From NCBI GenBank assembly GCA_947630805.1, contig CANRIV010000001.1, forward strand, positions 124,001 through 188,000: a DNA stretch of 64,000 bases, read 5' to 3'. This DNA is from an uncultured Lachnospiraceae bacterium (GTDB lineage Bacteria; Bacillota; Clostridia; Lachnospirales; Lachnospiraceae). Shown here piece after piece: positions 52,359 to 62,182 of the stretch. The translations under genes were made by a program, and so were the position numbers. The notes beneath the pieces are model-generated. The model was not told the origin of the DNA and made no database searches. It saw nothing but the letters and a program-made list of their open reading frames with translations. The first letter of the stretch is position 1. Every line of letters begins with the position of its first letter.

Positions 52359-53237
52359 ATGTTAAAAAGTATGACAGGATTTGGCAGATGTGAAGTTTCA
52401 AAAGGCGATCGAAAGATAACAGTTGAGATGAAATCTGTAAATCACAGATACTTGGAACTGGGAGTGAAAGTACCAAGAAAACTGAACTTTCTTGAGAACG
52501 ATATTAGAAATGAGATGAAAAAATATACAGAGCGGGGCAAAGTGGATATATTTGTCACCTATGAAAATATGGGACAGGGAAATGAGTGTATTCAGTATAA
52601 TTCAGCTTTGGCAAAAGAATATTTTGACTGCTATGTAAACATTAGCAACGAATTAGGCATTGAAAATGATATTAAAACCAGCCATATTATGCGCAGTCCG
52701 GATGTTATTACGATTGAAAATCAGCCGGAAGATGAGGAAACAGTAAAAGCTTTAGTATTGGAAGCGGTGGACGGTGCGGCAGATAAACTGATAGAAGCAC
52801 GGAAAGCAGAAGGCGAGAGTTTAAAACATGACTTAATTGCCAAATTGGACGCTATGCTTTCTAATCTACAATTTATTGAAGAAAAGTCCCCATTGATTAT
52901 TAAAGAATATAAGGAAAAGATTACGACGAAGATAAAAGAACTGCTGGAAGATGTTCAGATTGATGAGAGCAGAATTGTTCAGGAAGTTACTATTTTTGCA
53001 GATAAGATTTGTGTCGATGAAGAACTGGTCCGGCTTCACAGTCATATCGAAGCAATGAAACAGGACCTGATACAGGGCGGGACAGTAGGAAGACGCTTAG
53101 ATTTTATTGCCCAGGAAATGAACAGGGAAGCTAACACTACGCTTTCCAAGACAACAGATGCTGAAATATCAGACAGAGCGATTGCGTTGAAAACAGATAT
53201 TGAAAAGATAAGAGAACAAGTACAAAATATAGAATAA
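52359..53237 (+). CDS. yicC: YicC-family endoribonuclease
   Basis: 292 residues from the second of two ATGs (AAGGTGG 6 bases upstream). Family ends are clear: MLKSMTGFGRCE and VNHRYLELGVKVPRKL at the start, IVQEVTIFADKICVDEELVRLHSHI and DFIAQEMNREANTTLSK at the end. YicC proteins cleave RNA and, in E. coli, promote sRNA decay. It precedes gmk and rpoZ as in many Firmicutes. Confidence 0.94.
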   Translation: MLKSMTGFGRCEVSKGDRKITVEMKSVNHRYLELGVKVPRKLNFLENDIRNEMKKYTERGKVDIFVTYENMGQGNECIQYNSALAKEYFDCYVNISNELGIENDIKTSHIMRSPDVITIENQPEDEETVKALVLEAVDGAADKLIEARKAEGESLKHDLIAKLDAMLSNLQFIEEKSPLIIKEYKEKITTKIKELLEDVQIDESRIVQEVTIFADKICVDEELVRLHSHIEAMKQDLIQGGTVGRRLDFIAQEMNREANTTLSKTTDAEISDRAIALKTDIEKIREQVQNIE

Positions 53238-53251
53238 AAGTGAGAATTGAG

Positions 53252-53878
53252 ATGATGGAAGGGAAGTTGTTAATTATTTCCGGATTTTCCGGTGTGGGAA
53301 AAGGCACAGTCATCCAATATATGTTGGAACATTATAAGGATTATGTGCTTTCTGTCTCAGCGACCACCAGACAGCCAAGAGAAAAAGAAATAGATGGGAT
53401 ACACTATCATTTTATTTCTGAGAGTGAATTTGAAAAAATGATAGAACAGGATAAGCTGCTGGAATATGCAAATTATGTACGACATTATTATGGAACGCCG
53501 AAAGATTTTGTTATTGAAAATATTCAGGCGGGCCGGAATGTTATTCTTGAAATAGAAACGGTTGGTGCATTGAAAGTAAAAGAAAAAATACCGGATGCTG
53601 TTATGATTTTTATTCTCCCACCGGATGGAGCCACCTTGAAGGAAAGGCTTATTGGGAGGCAGACAGAAAGTTCTGAAGTCATCGCGCAGCGGTTGAAAAA
53701 AGCTGCGGAAGAAACACAATTTTTAGAAAATTACGAGTATTTTGTAGTAAATGATACAGTAGCTTCGTGTGCCAAGAATGTAGATAAAATTATAAAAAAT
53801 GCTTCGCCCCATGTTTTGAACAGGGAACAGGTGTTGACAATAAAAAATGATATATTAAGATTAGTGAAAGGAGATTAG
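53252..53878 (+). CDS. gmk: Guanylate kinase
   Basis: 208 residues. P-loop SGFSGVGKGTV, GMP-binding SVSATTRQPREKEIDGIHYHF and the lid with RLIGRQTE. It converts GMP to GDP. Start uncertain among GTG 53240 and ATGs 53252 and 53255; none has a strong ribosome site, fitting coupling to yicC which ends just upstream. Confidence 0.95.
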   Translation: MMEGKLLIISGFSGVGKGTVIQYMLEHYKDYVLSVSATTRQPREKEIDGIHYHFISESEFEKMIEQDKLLEYANYVRHYYGTPKDFVIENIQAGRNVILEIETVGALKVKEKIPDAVMIFILPPDGATLKERLIGRQTESSEVIAQRLKKAAEETQFLENYEYFVVNDTVASCAKNVDKIIKNASPHVLNREQVLTIKNDILRLVKGD

Positions 53879-53880
53879 CC

Positions 53881-54120
53881 ATGTTACATCCATCATATTC
53901 AGATTTAATGAAGGTCGCAAACAGTGAGGTAGAGGATGGGGAACAGCCGGTAGTGCAGAGCAGATACTCTATTGTGATGGCCACCTCAAAAAGAGCAAGA
54001 CAGATTATTTCAGGAGATGCCCCACTCATAGGAGATACAGAAGGAAGAAAAGCTTTATCTGTAGCGATAGAAGAACTTTATAATTCTAAAATAAAAATTT
54101 TGGGAGATGATGAAGAATAA
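53881..54120 (+). CDS. rpoZ: RNA polymerase omega subunit
   Basis: 79 residues, 2 bases after gmk, AAAGGAG upstream. Omega core: SRYSIVMATSKRARQI and ALSVAIEELYNSKI. It supports beta-prime assembly. A short terminator hairpin follows. Confidence 0.95.
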   Translation: MLHPSYSDLMKVANSEVEDGEQPVVQSRYSIVMATSKRARQIISGDAPLIGDTEGRKALSVAIEELYNSKIKILGDDEE

Positions 54121-54142
54121 AGTGTCTGAAGGCACTTTTTTC
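54120..54142 (+). terminator. Short terminator after rpoZ
   Basis: AAGTG-tctgaagg-CACTT with six T. Only about 5-6 pairs, so leakage into rimO is likely. Confidence 0.6.
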
Positions 54143-54175
54143 TATGCACGGATTTTGATTTTATAAGGAGAAATT

Positions 54176-55534
54176 TTGAAGGTACTTTTTATATCTTTAG
54201 GCTGTGATAAAAATCTTGTAGACTCAGAACATATGTCGGGAATACTCGCAAAAGAAGGATATGAGTTTACAGATGAGGAGACGCAGGCAGAAATTATAAT
54301 TATCAACAGCTGTTGTTTTATTCATGATGCAAAAGAAGAGAGTATCAATACAATTTTTGATATGGCAAGATACAAGCAGGAAGGAAAATGCCGTGTTCTG
54401 GTGCTGACAGGCTGTCTTGCACAGAGATACTCCGAAGAAATAAAAACAGAAATTCCGGAGATAGATATCTGTATCGGGACTACTGCGATTGATCAGATAG
54501 CCACTGCGCTGCGGGACTTTTTTTCAACCCAAAATAATATTGTATGTATGGAGGATATCAATAGACCTGAGGCAGAAAATCTTCCGAGAAATATCTCTAC
54601 ATCCGGCGGATATGGTTATCTCAAAATTGCAGAGGGTTGTGACAAGCATTGTACGTATTGTATTATCCCAAAAATACGGGGAAATTACAGAAGTGTTCCC
54701 ATGGAAACCATTTTAAAAGAAGCAGAAAAAATGGCCCGGATGGGAATTCGGGAATTGATTCTTGTAGCACAGGAAACTACAATGTATGGTAAAGATATTT
54801 ACGGAAAAAAATCGCTGCATACGCTTCTGAAAGAACTTGCCCGGATACCCGGAATCCATTGGATTCGGATACTTTATTGCTATCCGGAGGAAATATACGA
54901 GGAGTTAATTGATGTTATTGCAGAAGAAAATAAAATCTGCAAATATCTGGATATTCCAATCCAGCATGCCAGCGACGTTGTTTTAAAAAAGATGGGAAGA
55001 AAAACAAATGAAGAACAGTTGCGTATGATTATTCGAAAGTTGAGGGAGAAGATTCCGGATATAGTGCTTAGGACTACTTTGATTACCGGTTTTCCGGGAG
55101 AAAGTGAAGAAGATCATAAAATTCTGTTGGATTTTGTAAAAGAGATGAAATTTGAGCGTCTGGGTGTGTTTCCGTATTCTGCAGAAGAAAATACATCTGC
55201 TGCGACAATGGAAAATCAGGTAGATGAAAACATAAAACAGAGGCGCTATAATGAAATTATGCAGTTACAGCAGGATATTGTTTTTGAACAGTCAAAGGCG
55301 TATCTGGGAAAAACAATGACTGCGATAGTGGAAGGACGTATTGCAGGAGAAAATGCTTATTTAGCAAGAACTTATATGGACACATCAGGTATAGACAGCA
55401 ATATTTTTATTATGACGGATGAAGAACTTATGAGCGGTGATTTTATCAATGTAACGGTCACAGGAACAAATGATTATGATCTTATCGGGGAAATATGTGA
55501 TCAGATAGGAGGAGAAAATGAATTTACCAAATAA
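54176..55534 (+). CDS. rimO: Ribosomal protein S12 methylthiotransferase RimO
   Basis: 452 residues, TTG start 5 bases after AAGGAG. N-terminal MTTase domain with SLGCDKNLVDSE (C10), radical-SAM cluster motif GCDKHCTYC (C155, C159, C162 by position), and a C-terminal TRAM domain. It methylthiolates Asp of ribosomal protein S12. pgsA overlaps its end by 17 bases. Confidence 0.96.
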   Translation: MKVLFISLGCDKNLVDSEHMSGILAKEGYEFTDEETQAEIIIINSCCFIHDAKEESINTIFDMARYKQEGKCRVLVLTGCLAQRYSEEIKTEIPEIDICIGTTAIDQIATALRDFFSTQNNIVCMEDINRPEAENLPRNISTSGGYGYLKIAEGCDKHCTYCIIPKIRGNYRSVPMETILKEAEKMARMGIRELILVAQETTMYGKDIYGKKSLHTLLKELARIPGIHWIRILYCYPEEIYEELIDVIAEENKICKYLDIPIQHASDVVLKKMGRKTNEEQLRMIIRKLREKIPDIVLRTTLITGFPGESEEDHKILLDFVKEMKFERLGVFPYSAEENTSAATMENQVDENIKQRRYNEIMQLQQDIVFEQSKAYLGKTMTAIVEGRIAGENAYLARTYMDTSGIDSNIFIMTDEELMSGDFINVTVTGTNDYDLIGEICDQIGGENEFTK

Positions 55535-56048
55535 ACTTACTGTATTTCGGGTATTTTGTATCCCACTTTTTGTGATATTTATGTTGGTTGATGCGATACC
55601 TTACCATAACTATATCGCTGTAGGAATCTTTATTTTTGCAAGTCTGACAGATTTTCTGGATGGAAAAATTGCAAGAAAATACAATCTGATAACAAATTTT
55701 GGAAAATTTATGGACCCCCTCGCAGATAAACTGCTGGTCAGTGCGGCTTTAATCTGCCTGACACCTTCTAAAATTCCAGCATGGATTGTGATTATTATCA
55801 TTAGCAGAGAATTATTTATCAGTGGATTCAGAATTCTGGCGGCGGATCAGGGAATTGTTCTGGCTGCCGGATGGTGGGGAAAATTTAAGACGGCATTTCA
55901 GATGGTCATGATTATCATTCTGATTTTAGATATTCCATTAAAATTATTTACTGTAATCGGATGGATTTTAATATGGATTTCTCTTGCCCTTACAATTATT
56001 TCAATGATTGACTATGTTGTAAAAAATATAAAGGTACTGAAGAATTAA
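55518..56048 (+). CDS. pgsA: CDP-diacylglycerol--glycerol-3-phosphate 3-phosphatidyltransferase
   Basis: 176 residues, several membrane helices. The CDP-alcohol phosphotransferase motif is complete in DFLDGKIARKYN followed by GKFMDPLAD. It makes phosphatidylglycerol phosphate. The ATG follows AGGAGG inside the rimO frame. Confidence 0.95.
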   Translation: MNLPNKLTVFRVFCIPLFVIFMLVDAIPYHNYIAVGIFIFASLTDFLDGKIARKYNLITNFGKFMDPLADKLLVSAALICLTPSKIPAWIVIIIISRELFISGFRILAADQGIVLAAGWWGKFKTAFQMVMIIILILDIPLKLFTVIGWILIWISLALTIISMIDYVVKNIKVLKN

Positions 56049-56063
56049 AAATGGAGGAAAAAT

Positions 56064-57350
56064 ATGTTGGCTTACAGAGAATTAGGGAAGGAAGAGTTGA
56101 AAACAGAACTTGCAAAACTGAAAAAAGAATATCAGGATATATGCAGTGCAAAAATCAGTCTTGATATGTCAAGAGGAAAGCCGGGAAGTGACCAACTGGA
56201 CCTGTCTATGGAAATGTTGGATGTAATTAACAGTCACAGTGATTTGTCTGCTTCAAACGGTTTTGATTGCAGAAATTATGGCGTGATGGACGGCCTTCCG
56301 GAAGCAAAAAAAATGATGGCAGATATTATGGAAACGACACCAGACCATGTGATTGTATACGGCAATGCAAGTTTGAGTATCATGTATGATTCCATAGCAC
56401 GCTCTTTTACACATGGCGTTATGGGGAATACTCCATGGTGCAAACTGGATAGAGTCAAATGGCTTTGCCCGGTGCCGGGATACGACAGACATTTTGCTAT
56501 AACAGAACATTTTGGAATTGAGATGATAAATGTCCCATTAAAAGAAGATGGTCCCGACATGGATTTTGTAGAAAAACTGGTCCGTGAGGATGAGGCAGTC
56601 AAAGGCATCTGGTGTGTACCAAAATATGCAAATCCAACCGGAATATCATATTCTGACGTTGTTATAAAAAGAATGGCCGCATTAAAACCTGCGGCGAAAG
56701 ATTTTAGAATTTACTGGGACAACGCATATGCCGTTCATCATTTATATGACGAAGAACAGGATGAAATTTTAGATATTATACAGGAATGTGAAAAGGCTGG
56801 TAATCCGGATATGGTATTTGAGTTTGCTTCCACATCTAAAATTACGTTTCCGGGGTCAGGTGTTGCAGCCCTTGCAGCATCCAAAGCAAATTTAGAATAT
56901 ATAAAAAAGCAGATGAGTATTCAGACAATCGGTCATGATAAGATAAACCAGTTAAGACACGTGAAATACTTTAAGAATATTGACGGTGTGAAAGCCCATA
57001 TGAAAAAACATGCTGAAAAAATGAGACCTAAATTTGAGGCGGTACATAATATGTTGGAAAAAGAACTTCGCTCTGCAGAAATTGCAAGTTGGACCAATCC
57101 AAAAGGAGGTTATTTCATTTCTTTAGACGTAATGCCGGGCTGTGCAAAAAAAACAGTGGCGATGTGTAAGGAAGCGGGAATGATTCTTACAGAAGCCGGT
57201 GCTACATATCCGTATGGTAAAGATCCGGAAGATAAAAATATAAGAATTGCGCCATCCTATGCAACGCCGGATGAACTGATAGATGCGAGCAGAATTTTGA
57301 TTATATGCGTAAAAATTACGACGATTGAAAAAATGTTGACAGAAATGTAG
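56064..57350 (+). CDS. Class Ic-type aspartate aminotransferase-like PLP enzyme
   Basis: 428 residues after GGAGG. Fold-type I aminotransferase with SRGKPG, the PNP-like NPTG (YANPTGI), YWDNAY and PLP lysine in STSKITFPGSG. The layout fits the PF12897 group (subgroup 1c aspartate aminotransferases, once called MocR-like or alanine-glyoxylate). Aspartate-2-oxoglutarate transamination is the best guess. Terminator follows. Confidence 0.88.
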   Translation: MLAYRELGKEELKTELAKLKKEYQDICSAKISLDMSRGKPGSDQLDLSMEMLDVINSHSDLSASNGFDCRNYGVMDGLPEAKKMMADIMETTPDHVIVYGNASLSIMYDSIARSFTHGVMGNTPWCKLDRVKWLCPVPGYDRHFAITEHFGIEMINVPLKEDGPDMDFVEKLVREDEAVKGIWCVPKYANPTGISYSDVVIKRMAALKPAAKDFRIYWDNAYAVHHLYDEEQDEILDIIQECEKAGNPDMVFEFASTSKITFPGSGVAALAASKANLEYIKKQMSIQTIGHDKINQLRHVKYFKNIDGVKAHMKKHAEKMRPKFEAVHNMLEKELRSAEIASWTNPKGGYFISLDVMPGCAKKTVAMCKEAGMILTEAGATYPYGKDPEDKNIRIAPSYATPDELIDASRILIICVKITTIEKMLTEM

Positions 57351-57365
57351 TGTCGTAATCAAAAA

Positions 57366-57430
57366 ATATTCCTCTTGAGAAGCGATAAAATGAATTGTTT
57401 TGTATGCTTTGAGAGAGGGATATTTTTTTT
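57366..57430 (+). terminator. Long terminator after the aminotransferase gene
   Basis: AATATTCCTCTT pairs with GAGAGGGATATT, with inner AAGC/GCTT and AAAA/TTTT stems, followed by eight T. Confidence 0.85.
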
Positions 57431-57733
57431 CTGAAAATAGTGTATATCAGCAGGTTTATGAATAAGAATCCCGAAATGGGGTCTATTTTAAAGAAAAGTA
57501 AAATTTCTTATCATATTTTTCAGACAAGCGATGAAGTGCAACAGCGGATAAAACGAGTTTGAATTTGCGTGAGCAGAAAACGCATCAGAGAAGAGTATGA
57601 AAACAATTTTGCACAAATATGTTATACATATTATCTGATATAAGATAAAAGAAAATAAAAGTTGCATAGTGTTTGAATAACAATTATAATAATAGATATT
57701 AAGTTGTGGTGCAGATTTGACTTAAAATAATAA
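57431..57733 (+). other. Non-coding stretch before the recA promoter
   Basis: About 300 bases without a recognised gene. The sequence is AT-rich, with one small hairpin TGCGT/ACGCA around 57567-57586 and a 34-codon open frame (57458-57562, MNKNPEMGS...). No homologue or strong ribosome site is recognised. It may hold a small RNA or be the remains of a lost gene. Confidence 0.4.
57458..57562 (+). CDS. Possible small protein of 34 residues, doubtful
   Basis: ATG preceded by CAGG at a short distance, then a basic, Lys/Arg-rich frame ending KRV and TGA. No known family and no neighbour in operon. Could be spurious. Confidence 0.2.
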   Translation: MNKNPEMGSILKKSKISYHIFQTSDEVQQRIKRV

Positions 57734-57762
57734 TTGACATATGAGCCTGTTTGTATTATGAT
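57734..57762 (+). promoter_or_regulatory. Promoter of recA
   Basis: TTGACA (57734-57739) and TATGAT (57757-57762), spacer 17. Confidence 0.8.
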
Positions 57763-57771
57763 AGCATTATA

Positions 57772-57785
57772 CGAACATAAGTTCG
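57772..57785 (+). promoter_or_regulatory. LexA (SOS) box of recA
   Basis: CGAACATAAGTTCG is a perfect Gram-positive SOS box (CGAAC-4-GTTCG), 9 bases after the -10, so LexA would block the start of recA transcription. Confidence 0.9.
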
Positions 57786-57802
57786 ATAGAAAGGGACAAA
57801 AA

Positions 57803-58855
57803 ATGAATAAAGAAGAAAAATTAAAAGCATTGGACGCTGCCATCTCCCAGATTGAAAAAGCCCATGGAAAAGGCGCTGTCATGAAATTGGGAGATCCGGC
57901 AAATAAAATTAATGTTGAGACGATACCGACTGGTTCGTTAAGTTTAGATTTGGCTTTAGGTCTGGGCGGCATTCCGAAAGGAAGAGTCGTGGAGATTTAC
58001 GGACCGGAATCCAGTGGTAAAACGACAGTAGCGCTTCATATGATTGCGGAAGCACAGAAAAGAGGAGGCGTGGCAGGATTTATTGATGCAGAGCATGCAC
58101 TTGATCCTGTTTATGCTAAAGCCATTGGAGTTGATATTGATAATCTTTATATTTCACAGCCTGATTATGGAGAACAGGCATTGGAAATTGCTGAAACGAT
58201 GGTGCGCTCCGGAGCTGTTGACATTATCATTATTGATTCTGTGGCTGCGCTGGTACCTAAAGCAGAAATAGACGGTGACATGGGAGATTCTCATATGGGG
58301 CAGCATGCAAGACTGATGTCACAGGCGTTACGGAAACTTACCGGTATTATGAATAAGACCGGATGCACAGTTGTTTTTATTAATCAGTTAAGAGAAAAGA
58401 TTGGCGTTATGTTCGGAAATCCGGAGACAACGACGGGAGGAAGAGCACTAAAATTTTATGCTTCTGTGAGAATGGATGTAAGACGGGTTGAAACTCTCAA
58501 GGTTGCCGGTGAAATGGTAGGAAACCGTGCCAGGGTAAAGGTTGTTAAAAATAAAGTGGCGCCACCGTTTAAGGAAGCAGAGTTCGACATTATGTTTGGC
58601 AAGGGAATCTCCAGAGAAGGAGATATTCTGGATTTGGCGGCCGCCTGCAATATCGTAATAAAAAGCGGCTCCTGGTACGCATACAATGGGGAAAAAATCG
58701 GACAGGGACGAGAAAATGCAAAGAAATATTTTCTCGAACATCCGGATATTATGGAAGAGGTGGAACAAAAAGTCAGGGCGCATTACTTTTCTAATGACGA
58801 TAATAAAAAACAGGAGAGCGCACAGGATGATATTATTGCTCCCGTAGAAGAATAA
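57803..58855 (+). CDS. recA: Recombinase RecA
   Basis: 350 residues from the ATG at 57803, after AAAGGGA; an in-frame ATG upstream lies inside the promoter and is rejected. Walker [10 protein letters not shown] (67-75), Walker [16 protein letters not shown]-like [10 protein letters not shown]-type segment ([11 protein letters not shown]) and [14 protein letters not shown]. It drives strand exchange and LexA self-cleavage. recX follows after 16 bases. Confidence 0.99.
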   Translation: MNKEEKLKALDAAISQIEKAHGKGAVMKLGDPANKINVETIPTGSLSLDLALGLGGIPKGRVVEIYGPESSGKTTVALHMIAEAQKRGGVAGFIDAEHALDPVYAKAIGVDIDNLYISQPDYGEQALEIAETMVRSGAVDIIIIDSVAALVPKAEIDGDMGDSHMGQHARLMSQALRKLTGIMNKTGCTVVFINQLREKIGVMFGNPETTTGGRALKFYASVRMDVRRVETLKVAGEMVGNRARVKVVKNKVAPPFKEAEFDIMFGKGISREGDILDLAAACNIVIKSGSWYAYNGEKIGQGRENAKKYFLEHPDIMEEVEQKVRAHYFSNDDNKKQESAQDDIIAPVEE

Positions 58856-58871
58856 TTAACAGAGGATTGCG

Positions 58872-59471
58872 ATGTACAGGGTTATCGGACTAAAAGAAAA
58901 TGGGAAAAAGATACAGGTAATAACAGATCAGGAAATCAAATTTCAACTTTACAAAGGCGAAATAAAAAAATACCATATTTATGAAGGCTGTACCCTTGAT
59001 GGCGACATGTTGGCATTAATCACAGAATTATTATATAAAAGAGCCCGTGAAAGGGCTCTTTATATTCTTGACAGAAGTTATAAAACGAAAAAACAGATTG
59101 TTGATAAATTAAAAAACAATATGTATCCTGATTGCATTATCCGAAAGGTGACAGACTATCTGGAAGAATATCAGCTGATTGATGATAATAGATTTGCTAT
59201 CATGTATATTGATTACAAATCAGGTACCAGAAGTAAAAAGCAGATTGTACAGGATTTATATCAGAAGGGAATTTCCAGAGAAATCATAGAAAAAGCCTTT
59301 GAAAATAGTGGTTATACAGATAAAAAATCTTTGGAAAAATTGCTGGAAAAGAAGATATCCAAATATGATTTAGCACAGACAAAAGACTTGCAGAAATTAT
59401 ATTGTTATCTGGTGCAAAAAGGATATCAATACGGAGAAATAAAAGAAGCTATAGAAAAATATCGTAAATAA
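58872..59471 (+). CDS. recX: Regulatory protein RecX
   Basis: 199 residues, starting after AGAGGA. Tandem three-helix repeats of RecX: ALYILDRSYKTKKQIVDKL, VTDYLEEYQLIDDNRFAIMYI and RSKKQIVQDLYQKGI. It limits RecA filament growth. A 9-pair hairpin lies in its early coding part. Confidence 0.93.
   Translation: MYRVIGLKENGKKIQVITDQEIKFQLYKGEIKKYHIYEGCTLDGDMLALITELLYKRARERALYILDRSYKTKKQIVDKLKNNMYPDCIIRKVTDYLEEYQLIDDNRFAIMYIDYKSGTRSKKQIVQDLYQKGISREIIEKAFENSGYTDKKSLEKLLEKKISKYDLAQTKDLQKLYCYLVQKGYQYGEIKEAIEKYRK
59038..59061 (+). terminator. Terminator-like hairpin inside recX
   Basis: AAAGAGCCC-gtgaaa-GGGCTCTTT, extended by TATA pairing. No long T-run follows (TATATTCTT), so it may pause or partly stop transcription. 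Confidence 0.45.
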
Positions 59472-59473
59472 AT

Positions 59474-59523
59474 ACAAGATATTCTATATTTAAACATAAA
59501 AATATACAATATCTTGTTTTTCT
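59474..59523 (+). terminator. Terminator after recX
   Basis: ACAAGATATT/AATATCTTGT with a 24-base AT loop and TTTTT. Confidence 0.8.
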
Positions 59524-59537
59524 TAAATTACCATTAC

Positions 59538-59566
59538 TTGACATAACAATACGAATCAAGTAAAAT
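59538..59566 (+). promoter_or_regulatory. Promoter of rny
   Basis: TTGACA (59538-59543) and TAAAAT (59561-59566), spacer 17. Confidence 0.78.
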
Positions 59567-59612
59567 ATATATGTTGTGTTGTACAATGAAAATTAAATAA
59601 GGAGGTGCTCCT

Positions 59613-61169
59613 GTGAGTAATACTACTTGGATAATCCTCATATGCGTTGCCGTAGCGGTAATAGTGGGTTTGATTTCTGCTTGGATTGCAATACTGATAA
59701 GAAAAAGTATTGTTGAGAAAAAGATAGGATCAGCAGAGGGAAAGGCGAGAGAAATCATTGATGAAGCCATAAAATCTGCGGAAGCTAAGAAAAAAGAAAT
59801 TCTTTTGGAAGCAAAAGAAGAAAATCTCAAGACAAAAAATGAGCTGGATAAGGAAATCAAAGAACGAAGAGCTGAAGTGCAGCGATATGAGAAGCGAGTT
59901 CTGAACAAAGAGGAGGTCGTTGAAAAGAAGGCCGAGTCTATTGAGAAGAAGGAAAGCAGTCTGAAAGCCATAGAAGAAGAACTGGTGCAGACAAAAGCAA
60001 AAGTAGATAAATTAAACGAACAGCGCGTACAAGAACTTGAAAGAATCTCTGGTTTAACCTCCGAACAGGCAAAAGAATATTTATTACAAACTGTTGAAGA
60101 AGAAATTAAAATTGAAACTGCAAAATTAGTAAAAGAGTTAGAGACTCAGGCAAAGGAAGAAGCAGATAAGAAAGCAAAAGAATTAGTAATTAATGCAATT
60201 CAAAAATGCGCGACAGATCATGTCGCAGAGGCAACAATATCAGTTGTTTCCCTTCCTAATGATGAAATGAAAGGTAGAATTATCGGAAGAGAGGGTAGAA
60301 ATATCAGGACCCTCGAATCATTGACGGGTGTTGATTTGATTATTGATGATACACCGGAAGCGGTTGTTTTATCCGGATTTGATCCAATTCGTAGAGAGGT
60401 GGCGCGGATTGCGCTGGAAAAACTTGTAGTAGATGGGCGTATTCAGCCTACACGAATTGAAGAGATGGTTAATAAAGCACAAAAAGAAGTTGAGACGATG
60501 ATTCGTGAAGAAGGTGAGTCTGCAACTCTTGAAGTTGGTGTACATGGTATACATCCTGAACTTGTTAAATTACTTGGAAAAATGAAATTTAGGACAAGCT
60601 ATGGACAGAATGCTTTAAAACATTCTATAGAAGTAGCTCATTTGTCAGGATTACTGGCCGCTGAAATGGGGCTGGATGTCCGGGTAGCAAAAAGAGCAGG
60701 ACTGTTACATGATATTGGTAAAGCAGTTGACCATGAAATGGAAGGTACGCATATTCAGCTTGGTGTTGATTTATGCAGAAAATACAAAGAATCTGCTACA
60801 GTTATTAATGCAGTAGAAGCACATCATGGCGATGTGGAACCTGAGACGCTGATTGCCTGCATTGTTCAGGCGGCAGATGCTATTTCAGCAGCAAGACCGG
60901 GCGCAAGAAGAGAAACGCTCGAAACATACACAAACAGATTAAAACAGTTAGAAGATATTACGAACTCTTATGAGGGCGTTGACAAATCTTTTGCCATTCA
61001 GGCAGGTAGAGAAGTTCGAGTTATGGTTATTCCTGAAAAAGTTTCAGATGCCGATATGGTATTGATGGCAAGAAATATTTCAAAACAAATTGAAGATGAA
61101 TTGGAATATCCTGGCCAGATTAAAGTAAATGTTGTAAGGGAATCAAGAGCCATTGACTACGCAAAATAA
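59613..61169 (+). CDS. rny: Ribonuclease Y
   Basis: 518 residues, GTG start 7 bases after GGAGG. N-terminal membrane helix (about 5-27), long coiled coil (about 30-200), KH domain with [15 protein letters not shown], and HD domain with LLHDIGK. It is the membrane-bound endonuclease that starts mRNA decay in Firmicutes. Terminator follows. Confidence 0.97.
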   Translation: MSNTTWIILICVAVAVIVGLISAWIAILIRKSIVEKKIGSAEGKAREIIDEAIKSAEAKKKEILLEAKEENLKTKNELDKEIKERRAEVQRYEKRVLNKEEVVEKKAESIEKKESSLKAIEEELVQTKAKVDKLNEQRVQELERISGLTSEQAKEYLLQTVEEEIKIETAKLVKELETQAKEEADKKAKELVINAIQKCATDHVAEATISVVSLPNDEMKGRIIGREGRNIRTLESLTGVDLIIDDTPEAVVLSGFDPIRREVARIALEKLVVDGRIQPTRIEEMVNKAQKEVETMIREEGESATLEVGVHGIHPELVKLLGKMKFRTSYGQNALKHSIEVAHLSGLLAAEMGLDVRVAKRAGLLHDIGKAVDHEMEGTHIQLGVDLCRKYKESATVINAVEAHHGDVEPETLIACIVQAADAISAARPGARRETLETYTNRLKQLEDITNSYEGVDKSFAIQAGREVRVMVIPEKVSDADMVLMARNISKQIEDELEYPGQIKVNVVRESRAIDYAK

Positions 61170-61185
61170 ATCATCTACAAATATC

Positions 61186-61217
61186 GAGGAAATGTGCATA
61201 GCATGTTTCCTCTTTTA
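61186..61217 (+). terminator. Terminator after rny
   Basis: GAGGAAA/TTTCCTC stem extended by wobble pairs to GC/GC, then TTTT. Confidence 0.85.
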
Positions 61218-61315
61218 TTATGTTTTGATTCCTGCCCGGTCGGCTTTTCTAGGAGCGTGCTTTGCGAAACAAAGTTTAGATACAGTTATTCTTTACCGTT
61301 TCTAAAGTGATTCTA

Positions 61316-61344
61316 TTGTTCTAAGTTCAGGACTATGTTATACT
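61316..61344 (+). promoter_or_regulatory. Promoter of proC
   Basis: TTGTTC (61316-61321) and TATACT (61339-61344), spacer 17. Confidence 0.6.
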
Positions 61345-61368
61345 TGTAAGAAAAAATGGAGGGTTATT

Positions 61369-62163
61369 ATGGCAGTTTTAGGCTTTATTGGAATGGGAAA
61401 TATGGGATATGCAATGCTGAAAGGTGTAAAAAATATTTTAGAGAAAAAAGATATTATTTTTCACAGCAATACGAAAGAAAAAATGGAACATATCCGTGCA
61501 GTGGAACAGATTGAATATGCGAATTCTAACAGTCAGGTGGTTTCTGATGCGAAGTATATTGTTCTCGCAGTAAAACCTCAGATGTTTGAAAAAATTATTT
61601 CAGAAATAAATGACAATTTTACTTCAGAACATATTGTAATTTCTCTGGCACCGGGATTTACGATAGAACAGCTGCGCAGTATGATTCCCTCTGCAAGGGT
61701 TGTCCGTGCAATGCCAAATACTCCGGCAATGGTGGGTGCGGGAATGACAGGCATCTGTTATGATAAAAAAGAATTTAATGCAAAAGAAGAGGAAATGCTC
61801 CAAAAAATTTTCACTTCTTTTGGAAAAATGCAGATAGTGGACGAAAAATTAATGAACAGTGTTGTATGCGCCAGCGGAAGTTCCCCTGCTTATGTTTTTC
61901 TCTTTATCGAAGCGCTGGCAGACAGTGTAGTCAAATGCGGAATGACAAGAGCAGAAGCTTATGAGTTTGTAGCACAGACCGTGTTAGGCTCTGCAAAACT
62001 TATGATGGAAACCGGTTTCCATCCAGGGGTATTGAAAGATATGGTATGTTCTCCGGGCGGCACTACGATAGCAGGCGTGGAGCAACTTGAAAAAAACGGA
62101 TTTCGCAAGGCAGTTTTTTCTGCTACGGAAGCATGTTTTGAAAAATGTAATCAAATCAAATAA
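61369..62163 (+). CDS. proC: Pyrroline-5-carboxylate reductase
   Basis: 264 residues after GGAGG. NAD(P)-binding GFIGMGNMG at the N-terminus, VRAMPNTPAMVGAGMTG, and the C-terminal proline-reductase signature with SPGGTTIAGVEQLE. Last step of proline synthesis. The nudix gene begins 19 bases on. Confidence 0.96.
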   Translation: MAVLGFIGMGNMGYAMLKGVKNILEKKDIIFHSNTKEKMEHIRAVEQIEYANSNSQVVSDAKYIVLAVKPQMFEKIISEINDNFTSEHIVISLAPGFTIEQLRSMIPSARVVRAMPNTPAMVGAGMTGICYDKKEFNAKEEEMLQKIFTSFGKMQIVDEKLMNSVVCASGSSPAYVFLFIEALADSVVKCGMTRAEAYEFVAQTVLGSAKLMMETGFHPGVLKDMVCSPGGTTIAGVEQLEKNGFRKAVFSATEACFEKCNQIK

Positions 62164-62182
62164 GAAAGAGGCAGAAGTGGTT

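Noticed and set aside
61225-61275. GC-richer stretch with CTTTG/CAAAG repeat after rny as a mobile-element remnant
   Set aside because: Too short, with no transposase, terminal repeats or target duplication.
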